From positions 96,906 through 160,905 of the forward strand of contig WRFH01000003.1 in assembly GCA_009778915.1 (NCBI GenBank): a DNA stretch of 64,000 nucleotides. Reading direction: 5' to 3'. Origin of the DNA: Elusimicrobiota bacterium. GTDB taxonomy: Bacteria; Elusimicrobiota; Elusimicrobia; Elusimicrobiales; Elusimicrobiaceae. The notes beneath the pieces are model-generated. The model worked only from the letters and a program-made list of their open reading frames with translations, was not told where the DNA came from and searched no databases. Made by a program: the position numbers and the translations under genes. Below, piece after piece: positions 1-7,626 of this stretch (positions are counted from its first letter, which is position 1; each line of letters starts with the position of its first letter).

Positions 1-2
1 TT

Positions 3-436
3 TGTCCGGCTTCAAAACCCGTTTGGGACGGAAATCAGTGTTTAGCATGCCCGGGAGGACAGGCTTCAACTCCTGCCGGAACTTGCGTTTGTCCGGCTTC
101 AAACCCAGTTTGGGATGGAACTCAGTGTTCGGCATGTCCGGGAGGACAGACTGCAAACAGTGCCGGAAATTGTGTTTGTCCGGCTTCAAACCCGGTTTGG
201 GATGGAACTCAGTGTTCGGCATGTCCGGGAGGACAGACTGCAAACAGTGCCGGAAATTGTGTTTGTCCGGCTTCAAACCCAGTTTGGGATGGAACAAAGT
301 GTTCAGCTTGTCCAGGAGGTCAGGTTGCCAGCGTTGCCGGAACTTGCATTTGTCCGATTTCAAAACCCATTTTTGACGGAACGCAGTGTGTTGATTGCCC
401 GGGAGGTCAGACTGCAGACTTAGGCGGTAACTGCTC
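3..436 (+). repeat. 87-bp coding tandem repeat
   Basis: Near-identical 87-bp units begin at 1, 88, 175, 262 and 349, with a weaker final unit from about 436. The period is a multiple of three and keeps all Cys codons in register, so the repeat is maintained as protein sequence. Confidence 0.85.
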
Positions 437-488
437 CTGTCCAAAGGCTACGCCTATTTGGAACGGAACTCAGTGCACGGCGGCATAG
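3..488 (+). CDS. Cys-rich 29-residue tandem-repeat protein, C-terminal part
   Basis: This is a partial gene, open at the left window edge and read in the third forward frame to a TAG at 486-488 (161 codons visible). It consists of about 5.6 tandem units of exactly 87 bp, starting near 1, 88, 175, 262 and 349. Each 29-residue unit has the pattern C-x-C-P-x3-P-x-W-D-G-x-Q-C-x2-C-P-G-G-Q, giving four cysteines per unit. Units 2 and 3 differ by a single synonymous base, which points to recent duplication or gene conversion. Two longer ATG-initiated frames over the same DNA lack this conserved Cys spacing and are shadows. The CPGGQ motif resembles disulfide-rich extracellular modules such as the EGF-like or GCC2/GCC3 types, so secretion or surface location is inferred. 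The N-terminus and any signal peptide are outside the window. Confidence 0.75.
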   Translation, partial: CPASKPVWDGNQCLACPGGQASTPAGTCVCPASNPVWDGTQCSACPGGQTANSAGNCVCPASNPVWDGTQCSACPGGQTANSAGNCVCPASNPVWDGTKCSACPGGQVASVAGTCICPISKPIFDGTQCVDCPGGQTADLGGNCSCPKATPIWNGTQCTAA

Positions 489-623
489 AAAGCATAATAA
501 ATATCGGGCGCGCCGGAGCGCCGCGTATGAATATCCGTGCGGTTAAGTAAATACGTTTGTGATATTTTACAACCGCGGGTTTATTTGATAAAATTTTCTA
601 GTTGTCCTTATTTGCGATTTTTC
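489..623. other. Intergenic spacer before tRNA-Leu
   Basis: A GC-rich imperfect hairpin (GGCGC...GCGCC) lies near 508-525 but has no T-run. An AT-rich stretch with a TTTGATAAAATTTT core at about 580-597 could carry the tRNA promoter. Nothing else was recognised. Confidence 0.3.
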
Positions 624-705
624 GCGCGGATGGCGGAATTGGTATACGCGTGCGTTTGAGGGGCGCATGCCTTACGGCTTGAGGGTTCGAGTCCCTCTCC
701 GCGCA
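624..705 (+). tRNA. tRNA-Leu (anticodon GAG)
   Basis: A class II tRNA fold can be drawn. The 7-bp acceptor stem is GCGCGGA (624-630) with TCCGCGC (698-704) and discriminator A at 705. The D arm contains GGAATTGGTA. The anticodon stem TGCGT/GCGCA encloses the loop TTGAGGG, which gives anticodon GAG. There is a long variable arm and a T arm GAGGG-TTCGAGT-CCCTC. The 3' CCA is not encoded. It should decode CUC/CUU leucine codons. Confidence 0.95.
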
Positions 706-718
706 GTATTTCTTGCAC

Positions 719-916
719 AAGGTCGTAAAATGCTTCTAACCTGCCGCGCACAAAGTAATTTTTGGAAAATTTTAATTTTCTTTGCGACGAGCATAGCCGA
801 CAGGCGGAGCCTATGTAAGGAGCAAAAAAATTAAAATTTTCCAAAAATTACAAAGCCCGAAGGGTTTGCCGGTTCTTTGGCAAACGCGCGGCAGGTTAGA
901 AGCATTTTATGACCTT
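719..916. repeat. 198-bp long inverted-repeat (hairpin) element
   Basis: The outer arms at 719-749 and 886-916 are 31 nt each and complementary with one mismatch. Inner arms at 756-779 and 827-850 are a perfect 24-nt inverted repeat. The centre holds a small CATAGCC...CCTATG dyad. The element starts 13 bp after tRNA-Leu and ends next to the promoter/terminator hairpin of the following gene. No open frame of quality lies inside. It resembles a MITE or decayed insertion element, but no transposase or target duplication is evident. Confidence 0.7.
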
Positions 917-952
917 AAAAGCCTATGCTATAATAAAGTATAGGCTTTTTTT
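917..952 (+). terminator. Terminator-like hairpin containing a TATAAT box
   Basis: AAAAGCCTAT (917-926) pairs with ATAGGCTTTT (940-949), followed by a T-run to 952. This could end tRNA-Leu transcription. The loop includes a perfect TATAAT (929-934), so the same DNA could also start transcription about 20 nt before the ATG at 962, which has no recognisable Shine-Dalgarno sequence. Confidence 0.5.
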
Positions 953-961
953 AGTAACCTT

Positions 962-2482
962 ATGACCACAAATCTAATATTCATATTAATAGCAATACTG
1001 CTGATTTTTTTAAACGCGTTCATGTGTCTGGCGGAATATTCGCTTATCCGCGTGCGTAAAACGCGGCTTAAAGAACTGTCCGAAAAGGGTAATTCCCGCG
1101 CGCGGCTGGCATTGCACGCGGGGGAGCATATTGACGACTATTTGTCCTCTATACAGCTTGCGGTGACAATGACAAGCCTCGCGCTGGGCTGGGTGGGGGA
1201 GCCGTCCGTGGGCAGGGTTTTGAGCAGCCTGCTGCCGGGCGTTTTCCCGTTTATAGCGCCGGCGCTGCAGCGCGCGATTTCTTTTACGATAGCTTTTTTG
1301 TTAATCACTTCCATACACGTGGTTTTCGGCGAACAGGTGCCTAAACTGATTGCCATCAGATTCCCGGACAGAATTTTAACTTTCGTCATTTATCCTCTGC
1401 AATGGTTTTACAAAACCACTTACTTTTTTAAAAATATTCTTATGTGGACGGCGTACTCCGTTTTAAAACTTATCGGCATTAACCCGAAAGACAAAGAAAA
1501 AATGCCGACGGAAGAAGAAATAAGAATAATTTTTGACGAGTCCCAGGACAGCGGCCAGTTTACTTTAAGCCGCAGCCTGATGTTTGAAAACCTTTTTGAT
1601 TTTAAAGGCGAAACCGCGAAAAATATAATGACGCCGCGCGCGAATATAGTAGCGCTTAAACAAGATTCTTCGTGGGCGGAAAAATTTGCCATAATAAAAA
1701 ACAAAAAATTTTCCCGCTATCCGGTTTTTACAAATACCATCGACGACGCGGCGCAGTACGTCATGGTTAAAGAAATTTCGCTTGATTTTCTGACGGAAAA
1801 CGCTACTCCGCCCATTGAAAAATATATGCGCCCGCTGCTGGTGTTAAAAGAGGACACGCCGGTTGAGGTTGCTCTGCGCGAATTCCAGAACCGCCGCATA
1901 CACCAGGGCCTTGTAAAAAATAAAGAAAACGCCGTCACCGGCCTGTTGACTTTGGAAGACGTGCTGGAAGAACTTGTCGGGGAAATAAGGGACGAAAACG
2001 AAATTACGCCGAGTTTCACGCTCAGCCACGTCCTTGTGCCGGACGCCTGCGTGCTCAACCTTGACACCGCGGACAAATTTGAAGCCTACAATATATTAAC
2101 GGACAAACTGCACGCGGTTCTTCCTTCTTTTTCCAAGGAGCATGTTAAAGATTTAATTTCCAGCCGGGAGCGTCTGATATCATTTTATATAGGCAAAGGC
2201 GTGGCCATACCGCACGTGCGTCTGGCGTCAATAACAACGCCGGTAATATCGTTCGGCCTTTCAAAGAAGGGCATAATTTTTAACCAGGACGACAAACGGC
2301 CGGCAAAATTTTTCTTTTTAATTCTCTCTCCCGCGAAAGACCACGGCGCGCAGCTTAAACTTCTGGCGCAAATCTCATCCTTCGTGTCTAATAAAACAGT
2401 GCTCTCCCGTTTATCAAAAGCAAAGTCCGGCCGTGACGTCGCGGAAATAATGATAGCCTTTGAACACACCATAGCGTTGTAG
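962..2482 (+). CDS. CNNM-type (DUF21) - CBS - PTS EIIA fusion membrane protein
   Basis: This 506-residue protein has three parts. Residues 1-200 are a DUF21/CNNM transmembrane module with hydrophobic segments at about 5-25, 60-75 and 100-160. Residues 205-345 are a CBS pair with TPRANIVAL and LTLEDVLEELVGEIRDE, as in the HlyC/CorC family. The last ~150 residues match a PTS EIIA type 2/nitrogen-type domain, with GKGVAIPHVR placing the phospho-acceptor histidine at about residue 418. Family members are divalent-cation (Mg2+/Co2+) transport or resistance proteins, and the usual C-terminal CorC/HlyC-associated domain is replaced here by EIIA. Control by phosphorylation of the EIIA domain is inferred. 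The start at 962 has no clear ribosome-binding site. Confidence 0.8.
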   Translation: MTTNLIFILIAILLIFLNAFMCLAEYSLIRVRKTRLKELSEKGNSRARLALHAGEHIDDYLSSIQLAVTMTSLALGWVGEPSVGRVLSSLLPGVFPFIAPALQRAISFTIAFLLITSIHVVFGEQVPKLIAIRFPDRILTFVIYPLQWFYKTTYFFKNILMWTAYSVLKLIGINPKDKEKMPTEEEIRIIFDESQDSGQFTLSRSLMFENLFDFKGETAKNIMTPRANIVALKQDSSWAEKFAIIKNKKFSRYPVFTNTIDDAAQYVMVKEISLDFLTENATPPIEKYMRPLLVLKEDTPVEVALREFQNRRIHQGLVKNKENAVTGLLTLEDVLEELVGEIRDENEITPSFTLSHVLVPDACVLNLDTADKFEAYNILTDKLHAVLPSFSKEHVKDLISSRERLISFYIGKGVAIPHVRLASITTPVISFGLSKKGIIFNQDDKRPAKFFFLILSPAKDHGAQLKLLAQISSFVSNKTVLSRLSKAKSGRDVAEIMIAFEHTIAL

Positions 2483-2486
2483 CATA

Positions 2487-2540
2487 TTGACAAACATTAC
2501 TTTTAATATTAAACTAATTATGTAGCATGCATTTGCTACA
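2487..2540 (+). promoter_or_regulatory. Pilin promoter and leader dyad
   Basis: TTGACA at 2487-2492 is followed 17 nt later by TAAACT (2510-2515), a plausible sigma70-type pair. Downstream, TGTAGCA (2521-2527) and TGCTACA (2534-2540) form a perfect 7-bp dyad in the leader, just before the GAGGAGGGG ribosome-binding site at 2556-2564. Confidence 0.5.
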
Positions 2541-2568
2541 AAAATTACATCCCTTGAGGAGGGGAATT

Positions 2569-3057
2569 ATGAATAAGAAAGGTTTCACCTTAATTGAGCT
2601 CTTAGTCGTCGTGCTCATTATCGGTATTTTGGCCGCTATCGCGCTGCCGCAATACTTCAAAGCCGTTGAAAAATCCAGAATGGCGGAAGCCGAGACGGTT
2701 ATCGGCAACGCGGTGCTTGCCGAACAGAGATATTTTATGTCTACCGGCACGTTTACCGACAACTGGAAAAGACTGGATACCACCCCTTCAGGTACCATCT
2801 CCCAGACCAACGCCCTCAATGATACTCTTGCGACCAAAACCTCCAACGGTTTTATCGTGCTCTTATCTCCTACCGAGATTTGGGCGAAAAGAGACAACGC
2901 GGCTTATCCGTACTATGTCGGTAAGCCTTATAACGATACGGACAAACCGTACTGCTATACCACGGACACCGGCAAAGCTGGCGATATTTGCTTAGAATAT
3001 AACGACAGCGACAGCACCACCACGCTTCCGTCCGGCGCTACAGCTCCTACTTTCTAA
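2569..3057 (+). CDS. Type IV pilin-like protein
   Basis: This 162-residue prepilin starts MNKKG|FTLIELLVVV. It has a short basic leader, a prepilin peptidase site after Gly5, Phe at +1, Glu at +5 of the mature protein, and a 20-residue hydrophobic N-terminal helix ending in ALPQYFKAVEKSR. The C-terminal part is a soluble domain with two cysteines (YCYTT and DICLEY) that could form the terminal disulfide loop. The start at 2569 is chosen because it follows GAGGAGGGG by four bases, while the in-frame ATG at 2527 would add a non-leader extension. It would be processed by the peptidase encoded at 51695-52477. It stands alone between its own promoter and a strong terminator. Whether it builds a pilus or a type II-like pseudopilus cannot be told. 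Confidence 0.9.
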   Translation: MNKKGFTLIELLVVVLIIGILAAIALPQYFKAVEKSRMAEAETVIGNAVLAEQRYFMSTGTFTDNWKRLDTTPSGTISQTNALNDTLATKTSNGFIVLLSPTEIWAKRDNAAYPYYVGKPYNDTDKPYCYTTDTGKAGDICLEYNDSDSTTTLPSGATAPTF

Positions 3058-3070
3058 TTTAACTTAGAAA

Positions 3071-3102
3071 AAAACCCCGTCTGAAAAGACGGGGTTTTTT
3101 AT
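3071..3102 (+). terminator. Intrinsic terminator of the pilin gene
   Basis: AACCCCGTC pairs with GACGGGGTT across a short AAAA-type loop, flanked by A-run and T-run. Confidence 0.9.
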
Positions 3103-3124
3103 TTGTAATTTTCATACTTCTTTC

Positions 3125-3231
3125 TTTTCCCCTCGCCCCACCGGGGGAGAGGGATAGGGTGAGGGGGTAAGAACACATCATGTTCACTAATATATAGCTG
3201 TAGAGACAAAACGGAATAACTAAATTTTATA
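3125..3231. repeat. Palindromic repeat family A, half copy (A1)
   Basis: It has the arm CCACCGGGGGAGAGGG followed by ATAGGGTGAGGGGG, then a core (GAACACAT...TATATAGC.GTAGAG...TAAATTTTATA) that matches copies at 47.6 and 49.7 kb. The second terminal arm is absent, and the element ends where the hypF coding region begins, so the hypF stop codon lies in repeat-derived DNA. Confidence 0.6.
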
Positions 3232-5395
3232 GTAAAAAGTACGCCTGCCCCAGCGCGAGCCCGCTGTCGTTACAACTCACCCGCTCATTTAAATAAACTC
3301 TAAATCCCGCCTTTGTTAAAGCGCTATAAATCCCTTCAAGCAAAACTTTATTTTGAAATACTCCCCCGCTTAAAACTATTTGCTTTATCCCTATTTTTTT
3401 AGCGGTTTCCAGCGCGGCTTTAATTATAAAAGAGTGAAAACGGTTTGACACGGTTTGCGCGTCTTCGCCGCGCCGCAAAACTTCCTCAAACAGCGGTTTT
3501 GTCAAAACGGTATAAAGGCCGCCGCGTTTTTCTATTTTCACCTGGTAAGGTTTTTCCGGCGCGGTAAATTTAGCTTCCAGCTCCATAGCCGCCTGCGCCT
3601 GATATGTCACCGCCGCGCGCAGCCCGCACAAAAAAGCTACGGCGTCAAACAACCGTCCGACGCTGGAACACTTAGGGCAGTTGATATCCGCTCTTATCAT
3701 TTTAAGCGCGGTTTTTATCTTTTCCTTATCTATTTCTTCAAATAAACTGCCGCCGGCGTCTCTTGTAATTCCCAGACCGAGCCGCCAAATTTCTTTAACG
3801 CTTATATCGCCGCCGGGCAGCAAAATGCTTTCAAAAGTTCCGGCGCGGCGGTATTTTTTATTATTAAAAACCAAAAACTCGCCGCCCCAGACGGTACCGT
3901 CGTTACCGAGCCCCATGCCGTCAAAAATTATACCCAGATATTTCCCTTTTAAATTATGTTCCGCCGCCGCGCTTAAAGCGTGCGCCGCGTGGTGCTGCAC
4001 CGCGCGCGCCGAAGGTTTCAGCTGAGATGTGAAATAGTCAGGGTGCAAATCACGCGCAAAAACTTTCGGGCGCAAGCTAAAAAGTTTTCGCATTTTCGCG
4101 CTTGCGTCCAAATAAAATTTCTGGTTTTCTTCTTTATCCAAATCACCGGTATATTGCGTGAGATACGCTTTATCTCCGTCAATAAAACAGGCGGCGGCGG
4201 TTTTATTCGCGCCTAATCCGCAGACGGTTTTGGCCGCGCGGCGCACAAGCGTCAGCGGCTGAGGCGCGTAACCGCGCGCGCGGCGCATAAAACGCATTTT
4301 GCCAAGCGCTTCAAACATTACTGAATCGTCAAGCTTATTATAAATTTCGCGGTTATGAAACAAAAAACCGTCGGCGATATTTTTTAATTTTGCCCGCGCC
4401 TCGCCGTCCAGACTGCAAAGCGCGCCGCCGGGCGCATTACCGGACGTCATCACCAGCGCGTCGGTTTTAAGCATTGAAAAAAGTATTTTATGCAGCGGCG
4501 TATACGCTGTCATCACGCCGTAATTATTTAAATTATCCGCAATGCCGCGCAGCATAATTTTTTTGCGCGCCATAACTATCGGCGCGGCGGAGGATTGCAG
4601 CTCTTTTGCGGCAAGCTGCGTAATATGACAATATTTTTTTGCGGTTCTTAAACCATTAAACATAAGCGCGAAAGGTTTATCGAGCCTGTTCTTACGCCGG
4701 CGCAGAAGGGATACCGCCTTAAAATTTTTCGCGTCGCAAGCCAGGTGGTAACCGCCTATGCTTTTTAAAGAGATAATTTTTCCGCCGTCAATAAACCGCG
4801 CGGCCTTTTTTAAAGCGGCCGCCCCTTTTTCGCCTTCAAAAAAAATCTGCGGGCCGCAGACGGGGCAGCAGTCCGGTTGCGCGTGAAAACGGCGGCTGAG
4901 CGGGTTATTATATTCCGCCGCGCACGACGGGCACATTTTAAATTTACGCATAGTCGTGTTTTTGCGGTCATACGGCAGCCCGGCGGTTATGCTGAAGCGC
5001 GGCCCGCAGTCCGTACAGTTCGTAAGAGGGTAATTATAACGGCGGTCTTTCGGGTTTAAAATTTCTTTGGCGCAGTTTTTGCAAAGCGCTAAATCAGGCG
5101 GTAAAAAAGTCGTATCTTTTTCATACTTTTTACTTACCAAAATTTTAAAATTTTTTTCTTTTTTCTTTTTAATCCGTGTTATTTTTATGTTTTCTACAAA
5201 AGCCTGTAATGGCAAATTCTTATGTATTTCTTCTTTTAGCAAATTTACGTTTTTTCCCTGGACTTCAACCTCAACGCCGCGCGAAGTGTTCCTGACAAAC
5301 CCGGCCAGCCCCAGCTTCCGCGCGGTTTTATAAATAAAAGGCCGGAATCCGACGCCCTGCACTGTACCGGTTATAAGTAATTTTTTTCTTAACAT
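3227..5395 (-). CDS. hypF: Carbamoyltransferase HypF, [NiFe]-hydrogenase maturation
   Basis: HypF makes the cyanide ligand precursor by transferring a carbamoyl group from carbamoyl phosphate to the C-terminal Cys of HypE. Visible domains in order are: acylphosphatase (1-90, GTVQGVGFRPF with Arg18 and Asn36); two zinc-finger pairs (CKNC, CTDCGPRF, CPSC, CPVCGP, about 100-190); a YrdC-like domain; and a Kae1-like domain with QHHAAHALSAAAEHN and FDGMGLGNDGTVWGGEF. The length of 722 residues is close to the family norm (about 750). It is the last gene of the minus-strand hyp operon and overlaps hypE by 7 bp. The C-terminus GLALGQAYFLL ends inside a family A repeat remnant. Confidence 0.95.
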   Translation of the reverse strand: MLRKKLLITGTVQGVGFRPFIYKTARKLGLAGFVRNTSRGVEVEVQGKNVNLLKEEIHKNLPLQAFVENIKITRIKKKKEKNFKILVSKKYEKDTTFLPPDLALCKNCAKEILNPKDRRYNYPLTNCTDCGPRFSITAGLPYDRKNTTMRKFKMCPSCAAEYNNPLSRRFHAQPDCCPVCGPQIFFEGEKGAAALKKAARFIDGGKIISLKSIGGYHLACDAKNFKAVSLLRRRKNRLDKPFALMFNGLRTAKKYCHITQLAAKELQSSAAPIVMARKKIMLRGIADNLNNYGVMTAYTPLHKILFSMLKTDALVMTSGNAPGGALCSLDGEARAKLKNIADGFLFHNREIYNKLDDSVMFEALGKMRFMRRARGYAPQPLTLVRRAAKTVCGLGANKTAAACFIDGDKAYLTQYTGDLDKEENQKFYLDASAKMRKLFSLRPKVFARDLHPDYFTSQLKPSARAVQHHAAHALSAAAEHNLKGKYLGIIFDGMGLGNDGTVWGGEFLVFNNKKYRRAGTFESILLPGGDISVKEIWRLGLGITRDAGGSLFEEIDKEKIKTALKMIRADINCPKCSSVGRLFDAVAFLCGLRAAVTYQAQAAMELEAKFTAPEKPYQVKIEKRGGLYTVLTKPLFEEVLRRGEDAQTVSNRFHSFIIKAALETAKKIGIKQIVLSGGVFQNKVLLEGIYSALTKAGFRVYLNERVSCNDSGLALGQAYFLL

Positions 5396-6384
5396 AAACG
5401 CGGCAAGTTTTCCCCCGCGCGTTCTTTGAGCAAACGCCGAGCGCCGACGGAAGTTTTTATAAAAACTTTTTTATTTTTGGTTTTCAGCACGCGGCCTATA
5501 ACGGCGGCGTGTTTACCGTATTTTTGCGCGCGCATTAATTTTAAAACTTTTTCCGCGTGCGCGGCCGGCGCAAAACAAACCAGTTTGCCCTCGTTAGCGC
5601 TTTGCAGCGGGTCCGTCCCCAGCAGCGCGCTGGCGGCTTTTACAACGGAGTCCAGCGGAATTTTGCCGGCGTCAATTTCAATGTCAAGATCACAACTACC
5701 GGAAATTTCCGTCAGCGCGGACGTCAAACCACCCCTCGTCAAATCCCTCATCATATGAGCGTAAGGCAGAACCGCGCGGGTAATTTCGCAGAGCGGCGCG
5801 ACGTCGCTTCTCAAACCTTTAAGACCGAGGTTATGCCGCGCGTTCATCACCGCCATGCCGTGCCCGCCCAAAAAACCGCTTACAATAATCACGTCCCCGG
5901 GCCTTATGTTTTCAGGCGACATTTCTTTAATAATTTCGCCGATTCCCGACGTGTTTATAAAAATTTTATCCGCCGCGCCGCGCTGTACTACTTTAGTGTC
6001 GCCGGTGACAATCTGCACGCCGGCTTCATTTGCGCGCGCGGCCATGCTTTTTAAAATACGCTCCAAATCCAGCAGTTTAAAACCTTCTTCAATAATTAAG
6101 CCGAGCGAAATATATTTTGCCGCCGCGCCTTTGACGGACAGGTCGTTAACCGTGCCGCAAAGCGCGATGTCGCCGATATTTCTTCCGTCGAAAAAAACGG
6201 GATTCACGACATAGCTGTCCGTGGTAAAAGCGATTTTTTTTGAGCGCATAACCAGCGCGGAGGCGTCGTCCAGCCGCGCCAAAATATTATTTTTAAAATA
6301 TTTGAGCACAAGTTTATTAATCAGCGCGCGGCTGGCTTCCCCGCCGGCGCCGTGTTCCAATGTTATAACCTTATCTGTTTTCAT
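5389..6384 (-). CDS. hypE: Hydrogenase maturation protein HypE
   Basis: HypE dehydrates its own thiocarboxamide to thiocyanate in an ATP-dependent step, supplying CN to the active-site iron. It is 331 residues with the AIR-synthase/ThiL-like fold (ARLDDASALVM near the N-terminus, SGFLGGHGMAVM in the middle, DLTRGGLTSALTEIS). It ends in PRLC, the conserved C-terminal Cys that receives the carbamoyl group (usual family ending PRIC). The gene overlaps hypD by 14 bp and hypF by 7 bp, so translational coupling is likely. Confidence 0.95.
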   Translation of the reverse strand: MKTDKVITLEHGAGGEASRALINKLVLKYFKNNILARLDDASALVMRSKKIAFTTDSYVVNPVFFDGRNIGDIALCGTVNDLSVKGAAAKYISLGLIIEEGFKLLDLERILKSMAARANEAGVQIVTGDTKVVQRGAADKIFINTSGIGEIIKEMSPENIRPGDVIIVSGFLGGHGMAVMNARHNLGLKGLRSDVAPLCEITRAVLPYAHMMRDLTRGGLTSALTEISGSCDLDIEIDAGKIPLDSVVKAASALLGTDPLQSANEGKLVCFAPAAHAEKVLKLMRAQKYGKHAAVIGRVLKTKNKKVFIKTSVGARRLLKERAGENLPRLC

Positions 6385-7408
6385 ATAAAGCGCGGCACGC
6401 GCCCTCGCCAGACACCATACACGGCCCCAAAGGTTTTTGCGGCGTGCATTTTTTGGAAAACAAATTACACTGTTTCGGCGTAATTTTGCCGGCCAGAACC
6501 GCGCCGCATTTGCAGCCGGACTGTTTTATTTTCGGCGGCGGCGGAAATTTAAATTTCGCAAGCGCGTCAAAAGCGGCAAACTCTTTTTTTATTTTAAGGC
6601 CTGAATTTTTTATTTTGCCAAGTCCACGCCAAAGCGCGCCGTACGGCGTAAAAACCTTAAACATAATCCCGCGCGCCGCCGGGTTGCCGTCAGCGCGCAC
6701 CGGCGGATAAGCGTTTTCAATTTCAGCGCGCCCGCCGTTAATCTGGCTTATAATTTTTTCAAGCGCGGCCAAAATTTCTTCCGCCGCAAACCCGCCTACG
6801 ACGCCGGGCTTTTTATATTCGCGCGCTATAAATTTATAAGGTTCCAAACCCAGCATCAGGCTGACGTGGCCCGGCAGCAAAAACGCGTCAATATCATTAT
6901 CCCCGTCAAGCAAAGTTTTAACCGCCGGGTTTATTAATTTGAGCATGGGGAATACGAAAAAATTTTTGAGTTTAAGTTTCGCGGCCTGCAATATTACTGC
7001 GGCAACCGACGGAGCGGTAGTCTCAAATCCTGCGGCGATAAGCACGACGTTTTTTTTTGTTTTCCGCGCCAGGCTGACCGCGTCAAGAGGGCTGTAGACG
7101 ACGCGCACGTCGGCCCCGTCAGTTTTAGCTGCTGCCAGGCTGCCGCCGCAAATGTCAGGCACGCGCAGCATATCTGCAAAAGTACAAATTATAACGCCCG
7201 GCCTCGCCGCCAGATTAACCGCCCGCCACAAATCAATATCGCTACTAACGCAGACCGGGCAGCCGGGGCCGGAAATCAAATTTATTTTTTTGCTTAAAAC
7301 TTTTTTGAGCCCCGCCCGCGCGATGGCGTTTGTATGCGTGCCGCAGACTTCCATAATATTGACGGCGTGTTTAAGCCGCGCGGCTGATTTATTGACGGCG
7401 GCCAGCAT
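6371..7408 (-). CDS. hypD: Hydrogenase maturation protein HypD
   Basis: HypD is the Fe-S scaffold on which the Fe(CN)2CO unit is assembled together with HypC. The 345 residues carry the family motifs MEVCGTHTNAI, ISGPGCPVCVS, GFETTAPS, LPGHVSLMLG and VVGGFAAEEIL. The C-terminal cysteines GCKCGAVLAGK, CNLF and GPCMVS form the 4Fe-4S site region. The ATG overlaps the hypC stop as TGATG. Confidence 0.95.
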   Translation of the reverse strand: MLAAVNKSAARLKHAVNIMEVCGTHTNAIARAGLKKVLSKKINLISGPGCPVCVSSDIDLWRAVNLAARPGVIICTFADMLRVPDICGGSLAAAKTDGADVRVVYSPLDAVSLARKTKKNVVLIAAGFETTAPSVAAVILQAAKLKLKNFFVFPMLKLINPAVKTLLDGDNDIDAFLLPGHVSLMLGLEPYKFIAREYKKPGVVGGFAAEEILAALEKIISQINGGRAEIENAYPPVRADGNPAARGIMFKVFTPYGALWRGLGKIKNSGLKIKKEFAAFDALAKFKFPPPPKIKQSGCKCGAVLAGKITPKQCNLFSKKCTPQKPLGPCMVSGEGACRALYENR

Positions 7409-7623
7409 CAGTCCAGCTCCGTTTCTTTAAAAAGTTTCAAGCGCTCAAGCGCGTCTTTTCGTTCCAGTATTTCCATAATAAACCCGGCGTGCACAAGCAC
7501 GTAGTCGCCTTTCTTAACGTTCGGTTTAAGCGTTGTCTGCGCGGCGCGCGTCAGGCGGCCAAACTTAACCTGCGCCGTTTCGCCCGCAATGCTTATGACT
7601 TGACCGGGTGCCGCTATGCACAT
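7408..7623 (-). CDS. hypC: Hydrogenase assembly chaperone HypC
   Basis: This 71-residue small chaperone starts MCIAAPGQVISI. Cys2, exposed after Met removal, is the essential residue that binds the iron centre and the hydrogenase large-subunit precursor. The rest is the usual OB-like fold, with GDYVLVHAGFIMEIL near the middle and EAL/ERL-type helix at the end. It lies 3 bp after the MBL-fold gene and overlaps hypD. Confidence 0.93.
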   Translation of the reverse strand: MCIAAPGQVISIAGETAQVKFGRLTRAAQTTLKPNVKKGDYVLVHAGFIMEILERKDALERLKLFKETELD

Positions 7624-7626
7624 TTT

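Noticed and set aside
2..423. Two forward open frames with ATG starts over the left-edge repeat (SGFKP.LGWNSVF-type and ELSVRHVREDRLQ-type proteins).
   Set aside because: They are the other two frames of an 87-bp repeat; only the third frame gives a regular Cys/CPGGQ pattern and a sensible stop.
1..436. CRISPR-like direct repeats.
   Set aside because: The units are contiguous 87-bp tandem repeats without unique spacers and keep a reading frame.
608..844. Minus-strand ORF overlapping tRNA-Leu.
   Set aside because: It is the antisense of the tRNA and part of the hairpin element (the GLEPSSR-type peptide is a typical tRNA-antisense artefact).
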